Shown: piece after piece, positions 23,819 through 32,885 of the stretch
How positions within the stretch are numbered: position 1 is the stretch's first letter
How the letters are laid out: the number at the start of each line of letters is the position of its first letter
Source: an uncultured Bacteroidaceae bacterium
Lineage (GTDB): Bacteria > Bacteroidota > Bacteroidia > Bacteroidales > Bacteroidaceae
NCBI GenBank assembly: GCA_934394435.1
Contig: CAKRRN010000005.1
Coordinates: forward strand, 1-64,000
Length of the DNA: 64,000 nucleotides
Reading direction: 5' to 3'
The notes under the pieces: generated by a model
What the model saw: only the letters and a program-made list of their open reading frames with translations
Told to the model about the DNA's origin: nothing
Database searches by the model: none
Translations under genes and position numbers: made by a program

Positions 23819-23882
23819 TTGCAAATAAGATAAATAAAGCATTGCTAAAACTTGCATATTTGATAAGAATTTACTATCTTTG
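23819..23882 (+). promoter_or_regulatory. Promoter cassette in front of the packaging operon
   Basis: TTGCAAATAAGATAA at 23819 and TTGCATATTTGATAA at 23852, 33 bases apart; promoter TTG 23852-23854, 20 bases, TATCTTTG 23875-23882. The third, downstream operator and the standard leader are missing here. It should drive the terminase genes. Confidence 0.8.
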
Positions 23883-23940
23883 TAGTGGGCAAGATTAAAA
23901 AATCAATCCCACAAAGTAGTTTAATTAATCAAAGATAAAA

Positions 23941-24402
23941 ATGGTAGAAATTAAGTATGCCGAAATGAAGGGAGTGTATAAAATCCTTTGGCTGCGTTAT
24001 ATCTACGGAGTCGATTTGACCAATCATTGTATGAAATCTCTGCTTGGTCATAATGACAAAAGAGTGCGCGGTTATATGAGATATTTGCATGACCTCAAGT
24101 TAGAGGAGGCGCGATGGTATTACCTCTGTGGCGTGGATCAGAATTTCATTTGGGAGAAGAACCTCCACCTTGCATTTGTGGAAAGCGCAGGGTCGGAAAT
24201 TATTCTCGACAATGAATTCATCAGATGCCATATCGTAAATGCCCGTCAAGTCAAAATTGACAACACGAGTATCAACTGGAGCCTGCCTCAAGCAAGAAAC
24301 AAATTGTTTAACACGTGTCGAAACTGGTGGTTCGCTAACTGGCTTGCCAAACGGGGAGCTTACCAAGCGGTCGAACAGAAGACACTATTTGATGATTACT
24401 GA
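23941..24402 (+). CDS. Unknown 153-residue protein before the terminase
   Basis: Basic, aromatic-rich protein (YKILWLRYIYGVDLTNHC, RGYMRYLHDLKLEEARWYYLCG) with a Trp-rich end (CRNWWFANWLAKRG). First gene after the cassette and six bases before the small terminase. No family recognised; could be a DNA-binding packaging accessory. Confidence 0.55.
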   Translation: MVEIKYAEMKGVYKILWLRYIYGVDLTNHCMKSLLGHNDKRVRGYMRYLHDLKLEEARWYYLCGVDQNFIWEKNLHLAFVESAGSEIILDNEFIRCHIVNARQVKIDNTSINWSLPQARNKLFNTCRNWWFANWLAKRGAYQAVEQKTLFDDY

Positions 24403-24407
24403 TTAGT

Positions 24408-24812
24408 ATGAAACCATCACTTGATGAATTTCAGGAACTCTTACGGAAGAGTGGCGGTAACCTCACAAAGGCTGCACAGCTTTTGGGGGTTACTCGTCAA
24501 ACCGTATGGGGTTGGACAAAACAAGACGCGTCATTTAAAGAGGCGCTTGAAAGCGAACGAAAGAGAGTGTTCGACAAATGTCTTGACGTAGCATATGCGG
24601 TAGCTATGGGTGTGCCGAGGATTGACCCCAAAACCCAAATGATGACGGGTTGGGAGGAAAAGCCGGACTCACAAATGCTACGCTATCTCCTTTCGACATT
24701 AGGTCGCGATGAGGGATTTGGCGAAAAGCATGATGTCAATATAGAAAACCCATTGCCTACAGCTATTAATATTGTTGTGTCACCAAAGAAAAAACCAGGA
24801 GACGCAGAATGA
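24408..24812 (+). CDS. terS: Terminase small subunit
   Basis: 134 residues. The N-terminal half has a Fis/homeodomain-like helix-turn-helix (GGNLTKAAQLLGVTRQTVWGWTK, residues 16-38) typical of phage small terminases, then an oligomerisation helix (KRVFDKCLDVAYAVAMG). It recognises the packaging site and recruits the large subunit encoded 1.7 kb downstream. Overlaps the SNF2 helicase start by four bases. Confidence 0.75.
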   Translation: MKPSLDEFQELLRKSGGNLTKAAQLLGVTRQTVWGWTKQDASFKEALESERKRVFDKCLDVAYAVAMGVPRIDPKTQMMTGWEEKPDSQMLRYLLSTLGRDEGFGEKHDVNIENPLPTAINIVVSPKKKPGDAE

Positions 24813-26470
24813 CAAACAGCATATACATTAGCAAGACGGCAAAGTGTTACAAGATAATGTCAGACAATAGTCCTGCTGTACTCCTGTTCATACGCAAGAT
24901 TCCATCTGCAGTATATAATGCGACGGACAAATGCTGGGATGTAAATCTAAATGATGCCATCTTTGTTCGCCATCTTGGGGAGTACCTAAAAGAAAGGGGA
25001 ATTGTCAAGGATGTTATATTTCAAGAGAGCCTCGAAGACGTGAATGTATGGGCGGACAACATGCCCGACCTTGCATATCCGTACAAATTAAAATTTGAAC
25101 CATACGATTATCAAAAGAAAGGCATCCAGTATATGGTTGAGCACAAACGAACGTTCAATGGCGATGACATGGGTCTTGGAAAGACCTTTCAAAGTATCGC
25201 AGCCGTGAGTATTGCAAAAGCATACCCATGCCTTGTCGTGTGTCCTGCAGCCATGAAGATGACCTGGAAGCGAGAATTCATGAAATTCATCGGCAAGAAT
25301 GCCGTAATCCTCGACAACGATAATAAAGACAACTGGCAACAGATGTTTATTACGGGAACGTGCAATGTGTTCATCACAAATTACGAGTCCGTGAAAAAGT
25401 TTTTCATTCGCAGGATTAAAGGAAATCGCATCTCTGTCAAAAATCTCGTGGTAGACCAGAGAGCATCTATATTCAAGACCGTCATAATAGATGAAAGTCA
25501 CAGAGTAAAGAACTCTTCGTGTCATTACGCAAAATATCTCGAAGCAATATGCAAAGGAAAAGAGTATATCTTTATGCTTACGGGCACACCTGTAGTAACG
25601 AGAGTACGAGACCTTGTGCAGCAGTTGAAGGTTATGGGACGAATTGATGACTTTGGTGGAGCAACGCGCTTCATTAGCAGGTTTTGCTCATCCTCTGTGA
25701 CAAATGAAGAACTCGGATTGCTAAACTCTTTGTTATGGCGCACTTGTTACTTCCGGAGAGAAAAGACACTCGTGCTTAAAGAACTCCCCGAAAAAATACG
25801 GCAATATTATTCTTGTGAGCTTACGAACAGAAAGGAATATGACTCTGCCGAACAAGACCTTGCCCGATATTTGAAAAAATACAAAGATGCTTCAGATGAT
25901 AAGCTAAAGACATTAATCGCCAATGAGGCGATAGTCAAGATTGGCGTACTGAGACAAATATCAGCAGAAGGGAAAATCAGCGAGGCTAAGAAAATCATAG
26001 CCGACTATATCTCAGCTCAAAAGAAAGTCATTGTCTTTACAGCACATAAGAGCATTGCATCCAAAATCAAGCAGTCTTTCCCTGATGCTGTAACAGTTAC
26101 TGGCTCCGACAGTCCCGAGCAAAAACAAAAGAGTGTTGATAGCTTTCAGAATAACACGGAATGCAAAGTCATTATTGTGAACATCCAAAGCGGAGGAGTT
26201 GGGATTACCCTAACAGCTGCATCTGATGTGCTCTTCGTGGAAATGCCTTGGACCTCGGCTGATTGTGACCAATGCGAATGCAGAGCTCACAGAAACGGTC
26301 AAAAGAATGTGGTTACTTGTGTGTATCTCCTTGGAAAGAATACGTTTGACGAGCGAATGTATGATTTGATTCAAAAAGAGCGCTCAACATCATCCATTAT
26401 CACTGGTGCTGTAAACGATACGAGAGAGCAGATAATCACACGGATGACAGAGTTGTTGAATGTAAGCTAA
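24809..26470 (+). CDS. SNF2-family DNA helicase/translocase
   Basis: 553 residues. Motifs in order: YDYQKKGIQYMV, GDDMGLGKTFQ (Walker A), VCPAAMKMTWKREF, VIIDESHRVKN (DEAH-type box), LTGTPV (motif III), GGVGITLTAASDVLFVE and QCECRAHRNGQ (motifs V and VI). This is the short phage type with no accessory domain. It lies between the two terminase genes, in a translationally coupled arrangement with the small subunit, which hints at a role in late DNA remodelling or clearing DNA before packaging; a general replication role is equally possible. Confidence 0.88.
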   Translation: MTNSIYISKTAKCYKIMSDNSPAVLLFIRKIPSAVYNATDKCWDVNLNDAIFVRHLGEYLKERGIVKDVIFQESLEDVNVWADNMPDLAYPYKLKFEPYDYQKKGIQYMVEHKRTFNGDDMGLGKTFQSIAAVSIAKAYPCLVVCPAAMKMTWKREFMKFIGKNAVILDNDNKDNWQQMFITGTCNVFITNYESVKKFFIRRIKGNRISVKNLVVDQRASIFKTVIIDESHRVKNSSCHYAKYLEAICKGKEYIFMLTGTPVVTRVRDLVQQLKVMGRIDDFGGATRFISRFCSSSVTNEELGLLNSLLWRTCYFRREKTLVLKELPEKIRQYYSCELTNRKEYDSAEQDLARYLKKYKDASDDKLKTLIANEAIVKIGVLRQISAEGKISEAKKIIADYISAQKKVIVFTAHKSIASKIKQSFPDAVTVTGSDSPEQKQKSVDSFQNNTECKVIIVNIQSGGVGITLTAASDVLFVEMPWTSADCDQCECRAHRNGQKNVVTCVYLLGKNTFDERMYDLIQKERSTSSIITGAVNDTREQIITRMTELLNVS

Positions 26471-26549
26471 TAAGCTGATAATCAGCAGACAATTATAAAA
26501 GTATGAACATCTATAAAATTAACAAATTTAACAGTCCCACAAAAGGAGT

Positions 26550-28952
26550 ATGGAAGTCACCGTTGAAGTCTTTGACAAACAGGCTCAAGCTTTGGAGTAC
26601 CTCTCAGAAAACAATGAAGAGGTTACGGAAGTCTTGTATGGCGGAGGTGCCCGTGGTGGAAAGTGCCTCGGCAAGGGTACGAAGGTCAGAATGTACGACC
26701 TGTCTGTGAAGTCCGTTGAGGATATTGCCGTTGGTGATGTCCTCATGGGGGACGACGGTACGCCGAGACACGTCCTGTCTGTAAGCACGGGTGTCGAGCA
26801 GATGTATTGGGTTCGCCAACGTAACGGAATGGATTATCGGGTGAACGAGAGTCATATCTTATCGTTGCGCCATGAGCGGAGAAAGGCCAAGACACATCGG
26901 GAGAACGGACGAAAGATAGTCGATCAATGCGAAAAGGTGTGGGAGACGGTTAACGTCTCGGTACGTGATTATCTTGTCAGGTCTGGAAAATTCAAGAAGG
27001 AAACCAAGGGTTACCGCTCATTCGGGATGAACTTTGACGAGCAGTGTGTACCACTTGATCCATATTTTCTCGGTGTATGGCTTGGCGACGGAACCTCATG
27101 CCGTACAGATATAACATTCAACAACCGTGATAGTGTAATCAAGGATTATTGTCACGGAGTGGCTAAGGAATATGGATGTAATCCGTACAAAAGAGCCAAT
27201 CGGGCGAGCGGTTGCGAAACTTTCGCATACACGACAGGCAAGAAGAATATGAAGAACAGGCTGCTGGATAGTTTACGCGAGGTTGGTGTCTTGAACAACA
27301 AGCACATTCCAAACGTGTATATCAAGAATAGCCGTGCTGTCCGCCTACAGCTCCTTGCCGGTCTGATTGACACAGACGGGTATCTACATAACGGATGCTA
27401 CGAAATCACGACGAAATATCCTCTGCTGAAAGAAGGACTTGTGAACCTTTGTGGCACGTTAGGGTTTGTCACGCGATGCAAGGACAAATATGTGAATGGA
27501 AAGAGATATGACAGAATTGTCATTATCGGCAACAGCTTGAACGAAATTCCCTGCAAGGTGGAGCGCAAGAAATGTGGACCACGAAAGCATTACCAAAATG
27601 CCAACCATACAGGGATTGTGGTAGAGAAAGACACAGTCGATGAGTATTACGGCTTCACGATAGACGGAAATCATTTGTTCTGTCTTGAGGATTACACCGT
27701 TACCCACAATACGTTCCTTGGTTGCTTGTGGCAGACTCTTCGAAGGATAAACATGCCGGGGTCTGTCGGTCTCGTCTGTCGTGAGGAGTCGGTAAAACTG
27801 AAAGATACGACCATCGTCACGTTCTTTGAAGTATTGTCCTTGCTGCATTACACATCAGCGGTAGATTACAACGCCACCCGACTGACGGCAACTTTTAGTA
27901 ATGGAAGTGTTATATACTTTCGTGACTTGAAGTTCCTACCCAAAGACCCTGAGTTTGATAGACTGGGTTCACTCGGTATCACAGACCTCTTTGTTGACGA
28001 GGCGCAGCAGGTGTGTGAAAAAGCCATTTCCGTGTTGAAAGGTCGTTTTTCTGTCTTGAACGGAAAACGAATTGACGGTTCAACTTGGCATACGGTGCCA
28101 AAGGCTCTCTACACTTGTAACCCAAGGCGAAACTGGATATATAATGATTTCGTCAAGCCTGCCAAAACAGGGACTCTTAAGGGGTATAGGCGTTTCATAA
28201 AATCACTTCCAGTGGATAACCCACATATAGACCAGGCGTATATCGACAACCTATTAAGAGCAGATCCTATCACGGTTCAGCGTCTTTACTTTGGTAACTT
28301 CGAGTACGATGACGACCCTGCCACCTTGTGCGACTTTGATGCCATTAGTGATTTGTTTCATAACGAACACATATTGCCGACTGGCGGAAGAAGCTGTGCT
28401 GCGGATATAGCGGGTAAGGGACACGATAGATTTGTCTGCGTAACGTGGGTCGGAAACGTGGCTACAATAGCGGTTGATGAAGAGTATTCTCCAGGCAAGG
28501 AGGTAGAAACGACTCTTAAAGAGTTGATGATAAAGGAAAAGATACCTCGCTCGCTTACAATTGTGGATGCGGATGGCGTAGGTTCATTTTTGGAGTCATA
28601 CCTAAATGGAATAAAGGAATTTCACGGAGGTAGTCATCCCTTAGACCGGGAGAGATATACAAATCTCCGAGCAGAGTGCTATTTCAAATTGGCCGAGTTG
28701 ATAAACGCCCGAAAGATACGCATCATTTGCACGGCAGAACAAAGGGAACGCATACAAGACGAGCTCGGTGCCTTGAAACAGGCTGACATTGATAATGATA
28801 CAGCCAAAAAAGGCATCATAAAAAAGGAAGTTATGAAGGCTATCCTCGGCCATTCTCCTGACTATATGGATGCCTTGATGATGTCGATGTTCTTCCGTCG
28901 AAGCAAGCCAACAACAGGAGCAAAAGTCAAAGTAAAAGTAAGAAAAGAATAA
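26550..28952 (+). CDS. terL: Terminase large subunit, interrupted by an intein
   Basis: 800 residues as translated; 451 after removal of the intein (residues 39-387). Extein: Walker A rebuilt at the splice as GGARGGK|T, LFVDEAQQV (Walker B), LYTCNPRRNWIYNDFV (coupling region), then the RNase H-like nuclease with AADIAGKGHDRFVCV, TIVDADGVGSFLESYL and SPDYMDALMMSMFF. It is the ATP-driven packaging motor and cutting enzyme. A good ribosome-binding sequence (AAAAGGAG) precedes the ATG. Because the intein splits the P-loop, packaging depends on protein splicing. Confidence 0.92.
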   Translation: MEVTVEVFDKQAQALEYLSENNEEVTEVLYGGGARGGKCLGKGTKVRMYDLSVKSVEDIAVGDVLMGDDGTPRHVLSVSTGVEQMYWVRQRNGMDYRVNESHILSLRHERRKAKTHRENGRKIVDQCEKVWETVNVSVRDYLVRSGKFKKETKGYRSFGMNFDEQCVPLDPYFLGVWLGDGTSCRTDITFNNRDSVIKDYCHGVAKEYGCNPYKRANRASGCETFAYTTGKKNMKNRLLDSLREVGVLNNKHIPNVYIKNSRAVRLQLLAGLIDTDGYLHNGCYEITTKYPLLKEGLVNLCGTLGFVTRCKDKYVNGKRYDRIVIIGNSLNEIPCKVERKKCGPRKHYQNANHTGIVVEKDTVDEYYGFTIDGNHLFCLEDYTVTHNTFLGCLWQTLRRINMPGSVGLVCREESVKLKDTTIVTFFEVLSLLHYTSAVDYNATRLTATFSNGSVIYFRDLKFLPKDPEFDRLGSLGITDLFVDEAQQVCEKAISVLKGRFSVLNGKRIDGSTWHTVPKALYTCNPRRNWIYNDFVKPAKTGTLKGYRRFIKSLPVDNPHIDQAYIDNLLRADPITVQRLYFGNFEYDDDPATLCDFDAISDLFHNEHILPTGGRSCAADIAGKGHDRFVCVTWVGNVATIAVDEEYSPGKEVETTLKELMIKEKIPRSLTIVDADGVGSFLESYLNGIKEFHGGSHPLDRERYTNLRAECYFKLAELINARKIRIICTAEQRERIQDELGALKQADIDNDTAKKGIIKKEVMKAILGHSPDYMDALMMSMFFRRSKPTTGAKVKVKVRKE
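26664..27710 (+). mobile_element. Intein with LAGLIDADG-type homing endonuclease in the terminase P-loop
   Basis: 349 residues between K and T of Walker A. Starts CLGKGTKV, has block B (VNESHILSL), ends YTVTHN, and is followed by Thr as splicing nucleophile. The endonuclease core shows LGVWLGDGT and LLAGLIDTDG, each with its Asp, so it may be an active homing enzyme. Its overall layout equals that of the helicase intein but the sequences are distant, so they probably arrived separately. Confidence 0.93.
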
Positions 28953-28964
28953 TACAATACGATT

Positions 28965-29168
28965 ATGGTTATAACAATAAGAGAAAAAATCTTCCTTCGC
29001 ATGAAGGAACTTGGTGTTAAGAACAGAGCTGTTTGTGTCGACCTCAATTTCAAGGAGCAGAATTTCTCTGCGTTTCTGAATGGTCGCCGCACGCTTCCGT
29101 ATGATGACCTTGAGAAACTGTGCATGTATCTCGGTCTCACTCTTGAAAGTAAAGAAAAGGAGGAATGA
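28965..29168 (+). CDS. Small XRE-type helix-turn-helix protein A
   Basis: 67 residues, essentially one helix-turn-helix domain (VCVDLNFKEQNFSAFLNGRRTLPYDDLEKLCMYLGLTL). It has the form of a minimal Cro-like regulator. Directly after the large terminase; a related protein lies at 29524. Either could bind the repeated operators. Confidence 0.75.
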   Translation: MVITIREKIFLRMKELGVKNRAVCVDLNFKEQNFSAFLNGRRTLPYDDLEKLCMYLGLTLESKEKEE

Positions 29169-29170
29169 TT

Positions 29171-29512
29171 ATGATAGTCATTAAGAACAGCATTATACCA
29201 ATTAAGGGCTTCAAGGCCCTGTTCTTCTTCGGCGTTCTGTTTGTACGGAACGACTTGAAGAAAGGCATCAGCTATGTGGACTTGAACCACGAGCGCATCC
29301 ATTCAAAGCAATGCATCGAACTCCTTGGCGTGTTCTTCTACCTTTGGTACATCATTGAGTATCTGATACGTTTGCCTCTGTGTGATTTCGATACTCATAC
29401 TGCCTACCGAAGCATCTGCTTTGAGCGAGAGGCGTATAAAAACCAGGAAGATTTGGAATATTCGAAAAAGCGCAAGCATTTTGCTTGGCTTAAATATGTA
29501 ATTAACAAATAA
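29171..29512 (+). CDS. HExxH metallopeptidase-like membrane protein
   Basis: 113 residues from the ATG at 29171, better spaced from the ribosome-binding sequence AAAGGAGG than the ATG at 29165. Hydrophobic start (KGFKALFFFGVLFV), then LNHERIHSKQ, a zincin HExxH motif, and a likely membrane helix (CIELLGVFFYLWYIIEYLI) followed by FEREAYKNQEDL. This small Bacteroidota family is widespread in hosts and their phages; its substrate is unknown. Confidence 0.7.
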   Translation: MIVIKNSIIPIKGFKALFFFGVLFVRNDLKKGISYVDLNHERIHSKQCIELLGVFFYLWYIIEYLIRLPLCDFDTHTAYRSICFEREAYKNQEDLEYSKKRKHFAWLKYVINK

Positions 29513-29523
29513 ACGAATAATAT

Positions 29524-29787
29524 ATGTTCAGAGAGAAAATTAAGATAGCGATTGGAGCCAAGAACCTCCGAGTCTGCCAAGTGGCTACAGAATGTGGAAT
29601 TGTAAGCACAAGCCTGTCATCGTACCTCAACGGCTCACGAGGTCTGAAATATGACCAGCTGGAGAAACTTGTGGCATATTTGGGGCTTACACTTAACCCC
29701 AAGAAGGCTTTCCATTTCCATTCGAATTTCATAGAGCAGCAGGAGGCAGAGCGTGAAGCTAAGATTGCTGCACGGCAAAACGAATGA
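29524..29787 (+). CDS. Small XRE-type helix-turn-helix protein B
   Basis: 87 residues. The helix-turn-helix (VCQVATECGIVSTSLSSYLNGSRGLKYDQLEKLVAYLGLTLNP) is similar to protein A at 28965, showing a duplication with the metallopeptidase-like gene between the copies. A charged helix follows. Probably a Cro-like regulator. Confidence 0.75.
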   Translation: MFREKIKIAIGAKNLRVCQVATECGIVSTSLSSYLNGSRGLKYDQLEKLVAYLGLTLNPKKAFHFHSNFIEQQEAEREAKIAARQNE

Positions 29788-29813
29788 ACGGCATCGTTCA
29801 GTAAAACCTAAAT

Positions 29814-29826
29814 GCAAATAAGATAA
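29814..29826 (+). promoter_or_regulatory. Orphan operator site
   Basis: Exact GCAAATAAGATAA, with no promoter boxes around it, 32 bases before the ATG of the next gene and inside the packaging-tail operon. Position fits a roadblock-type (stoperator-like) site. Confidence 0.7.
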
Positions 29827-29857
29827 TTATCGCTAATAATAGCTAAGTTTGTCCGAT

Positions 29858-30460
29858 ATGAAGAAGAACAAATCACGATACAAAAAGCATAATGGTGACG
29901 AGTGCTCCTATAAGGACTTTCTCGTAATGCTTCCATGCTGTGCCGAAAAGGTGCAGAAGGATTTGCTTGAAAGACTAAATGCGCAACCTCGCCCTTCTTT
30001 CCTTTGTGGCGTTGAGGTCCCTAAAAACCTCAATGCTTTGTCGTATGGCACGCTTGACGACCTGCGTAGTGCTACTGCTGCAGAAGATCCGATAAGCGAA
30101 TGTGTGCGCATCCTCCTTGACATCAGCTCAGTGGACCTTATGGACGCTGATGTAAACGATGTGTTTGGCTTCCTCTCGTTCGTCAAAGAAGAACTGGAGA
30201 GAATAAACAAGCTGTTCGGAGACATCAAGCAGACATATTCCAAAGAGGAAGAAGCTGCCGGCGTTCGTGATTTGGACTTTGGCAGCTTCGGTGTCCTTGA
30301 CTGGTATGCAAGACGAATGGGCATCACCAATCAGAATGATGTGCGCGATGTTGCTTGGGTTCGTATCTACCAGTGTATGAAGAACGACAATATGCAATCC
30401 GAGTTTGAGAGAAGGCTTCACAAACAGTATATGAACAATAACAAAGTTAGGAAGCGTTGA
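29858..30460 (+). CDS. Unknown 200-residue protein
   Basis: Start set at the ATG at 29858; an in-frame non-ATG start at 29849 is also possible. Basic first 20 residues (KKNKSRYKKHNGDEC), a predicted helical centre with DLMDADVNDVFGFLSFVKEELERINKLF, and a basic end. Located at the head of the tail module, where a head-tail joining or chaperone protein may be expected, but no family is recognised. Confidence 0.55.
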   Translation: MKKNKSRYKKHNGDECSYKDFLVMLPCCAEKVQKDLLERLNAQPRPSFLCGVEVPKNLNALSYGTLDDLRSATAAEDPISECVRILLDISSVDLMDADVNDVFGFLSFVKEELERINKLFGDIKQTYSKEEEAAGVRDLDFGSFGVLDWYARRMGITNQNDVRDVAWVRIYQCMKNDNMQSEFERRLHKQYMNNNKVRKR

Positions 30461-30461
30461 T

Positions 30462-30962
30462 ATGGGAAATACAGAATTAAAAGGTACAGCCAGATACGGA
30501 ACCGTTGAACAGAAGATACGCTCCATCGTTGAAAGCCTGGAAGGCGTCGCCTATATGTTCAAGAACTGGTCACAAGCCAACGATGAGATAGACCACATCG
30601 ATGGGCCTACCATCATCTATGTTCTTCCTCCATCGGGAGACCTTGACTTTGATTACTCGCAGGTGCGCGACTATCCGCAGAGTCAGATAGCTTTTGTAGC
30701 CTCAACGGAGTTCGATTTTGAGGGAGAGGAGAATGACAACATCATCGAGCAGATGAAGCGCTTGTGCATCCGCTTCGTGAAGAGCCTTAATGAGAGTGGT
30801 CTGTTCGAGCAGATAGAAGGTAGGCTGTCTTACCGTGTGCTGTATGACTACTTCGACCAAAACGTGACCGGCATCGTTATCACGCCACCTCTCATTGAGG
30901 AGGAAGGCGTTATCATTTGTACTGACGAACATCGTTCCGAGGACGAGAGTGAAGGAGAATAA
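30462..30962 (+). CDS. Probable tail completion/terminator protein
   Basis: 166 residues; acidic alpha/beta protein with EQKIRSIVESLEGVAYMFKNWSQANDEID, TIIYVLPPSGDL and a C-terminal strand region (LSYRVLYDYFDQNVTGIVITPPL) similar in pattern to small tail-terminator proteins. It precedes a gp10-like joining protein, the expected order. Inference from position and size. Confidence 0.45.
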   Translation: MGNTELKGTARYGTVEQKIRSIVESLEGVAYMFKNWSQANDEIDHIDGPTIIYVLPPSGDLDFDYSQVRDYPQSQIAFVASTEFDFEGEENDNIIEQMKRLCIRFVKSLNESGLFEQIEGRLSYRVLYDYFDQNVTGIVITPPLIEEEGVIICTDEHRSEDESEGE

Positions 30963-30965
30963 CCT

Positions 30966-31457
30966 ATGGCAGCAGCAAGTATTCAAGACATCATCAAGCA
31001 ACACCTTGAAGCTGTTAAGACGGGTATTATACAGCATATGTCGCAACAGGGACGTATGGCAAGTGGAAAGTCTGTTGCTTCTTTGGAGGTCAATGTAAGC
31101 GCCGATGGTGGGTATCTTGAAGGTGCAAGCAGCTTTCTCACGATGGAAAGAGGTCGAGGACCGGGTAATGTTCCGAGAAACTTCACGAGCATCATTCGTG
31201 ACTGGATTGTTGCCAAGGGTATATCGTACCAAAACCTCATACCAAAGAACGGCACACCCGAGCAGGGGTTGACTCGTCTAAGTGGTGCTATCGCCTACTC
31301 GATAATGAAGAATGGAACAAGGCTCTATCGTGATAAAGGTTATAACGATATCTTCGATACAGCCCTCAAGGAGGAGCTTGAAAAGATAGCAACAGAGTCC
31401 GCTGGCGTTTTCGATATGGAAATAGACAAGATACATCAAGACAACGAAAATACATAA
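30966..31457 (+). CDS. Probable head-tail joining (gp10-like) protein
   Basis: 163 residues. GRMASGKSVASLEVNVSADGGYLEGASSFLTMERGRGPG followed by NFTSIIRDWIVAKGI is the pattern of HK97 gp10-type proteins (tail completion). A short helical end follows. Starts three bases after the previous gene. Confidence 0.55.
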   Translation: MAAASIQDIIKQHLEAVKTGIIQHMSQQGRMASGKSVASLEVNVSADGGYLEGASSFLTMERGRGPGNVPRNFTSIIRDWIVAKGISYQNLIPKNGTPEQGLTRLSGAIAYSIMKNGTRLYRDKGYNDIFDTALKEELEKIATESAGVFDMEIDKIHQDNENT

Positions 31458-31461
31458 AGCA

Positions 31462-32883
31462 ATGCGAACAGAAAGAATATCATATACGGTAAATGGAGTA
31501 GAGAGGTCTGGTACAGTAAAATATCCAGACCTTTGGTGTTTTGCGTTTAATCCCAACTACATCGAAATAGACCTTAATGATGAATCGGCAAACAACGTTC
31601 TTGCTGTTTCGTTACAATCAGACAGTGGTAGTTACACTCTAAACGCCTCATTGTTCCATGGTAAAGCGTCGGTATATATATCCAAAACCCTGCAGTTGCT
31701 TATTGGTAGCCCTGAGAAAATAAGGTCTGCCACCGTCTATATATCACTGACGGACAGTGATGTAAAGATGCTTGCAAGTGACCTTACGCTAAACGCTGTT
31801 TGGGGAAGCGTGAAGATTGGCGAGCAATTTGGCAAGTACGGAGCGTTCAAATGGAACGGTAAAGACCTTAGTCATATCCGTAATGTCGTGTGGTTTAGGA
31901 ACTTTCCTTTCTACGTTTCCATGTTTCGTGCCGAAAGTGGAGAATTAACCTCTGCCAAATTTGACGGCAACGAAGCGGACGCTAATGCCCAGATATTCCG
32001 ATACAAAATAGACAAGGTCGTAACTGGTAAACTGCCGACATTTCCAGCCTATTCAAGAATACTAACAGACCCCTTTATCGTCCTCAACAAAGAGCACGGT
32101 GTAATTTATGCCTTAGAGGATAGTCTTAGCACAACAGCTTATGATTCATGGGCTTCAAATAGTGGTGGACGTTGGGATTATGTAAAAGTAGATGGCACCA
32201 TACGAACAGATACCGAATTTGCCTATAATGAAGAAATTGTTCGCTGGAACAATGACACAAAAGAACTTGAAACATCGCTGATTGGTAACGCCAAAACAGA
32301 TGGTATTTTTGACCTCAACCCTGCTATCTCTTTCCCTAATGCGATAAGGACTGCCCAATATAATATTTGCCTTGAGAAAGTAACAAGTGGAATATTCGAT
32401 ATAAATTTCAACTTTGCCTTTCCGGACATGGCGAAGATTGTGAATGAAACGGTGAATATGCGAATTTGCAATGACAAGGATGGTTTATACATACGCTGGA
32501 TAGACCGTTTCGGTTTTCTGCAATTCTACTTGTTCCGTGAGGGAAAAGCTACGGTAAAGACCAAGCCTTCATCAGACACGTTGCAAGTTGAGCGCGAATT
32601 CGGAGGTATGTATTTCGGAGGTATGGAGCGAGCCGCAGAGATAACAAGCGAAGAGACCATCAAGTGCTGTGCAGTCAATCTTCCAAAGGACATCCTGGAA
32701 TATGTCAAGACAATCGTCAGTGCCCCAATCGTTGATTTGTATCTCGGCAAGAATAAAGGCGGCACGGAATTGTGGCTCCCAATAAGCGTAAGCAGCGGAA
32801 GCTACTCTACGGATCCGAAGACGATGCTGTCCGATTATGAAATTACTATCGAGAAAACAGACAATTCAAGTCAAACACTATAG
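31462..32883 (+). CDS. Probable tail/baseplate structural protein
   Basis: 473 residues, beta-rich, with no recognisable catalytic motif. N-terminal RISYTVNGVERSGTVKYPDLWCFAFNPNYIEI and a long middle with aromatic strands suggest a virion protein. Lies directly before the 1364-residue protein and the tape measure, so a tail-tip or baseplate component is likely. The family is not certain. Confidence 0.55.
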   Translation: MRTERISYTVNGVERSGTVKYPDLWCFAFNPNYIEIDLNDESANNVLAVSLQSDSGSYTLNASLFHGKASVYISKTLQLLIGSPEKIRSATVYISLTDSDVKMLASDLTLNAVWGSVKIGEQFGKYGAFKWNGKDLSHIRNVVWFRNFPFYVSMFRAESGELTSAKFDGNEADANAQIFRYKIDKVVTGKLPTFPAYSRILTDPFIVLNKEHGVIYALEDSLSTTAYDSWASNSGGRWDYVKVDGTIRTDTEFAYNEEIVRWNNDTKELETSLIGNAKTDGIFDLNPAISFPNAIRTAQYNICLEKVTSGIFDINFNFAFPDMAKIVNETVNMRICNDKDGLYIRWIDRFGFLQFYLFREGKATVKTKPSSDTLQVEREFGGMYFGGMERAAEITSEETIKCCAVNLPKDILEYVKTIVSAPIVDLYLGKNKGGTELWLPISVSSGSYSTDPKTMLSDYEITIEKTDNSSQTL

Positions 32884-32885
32884 TT

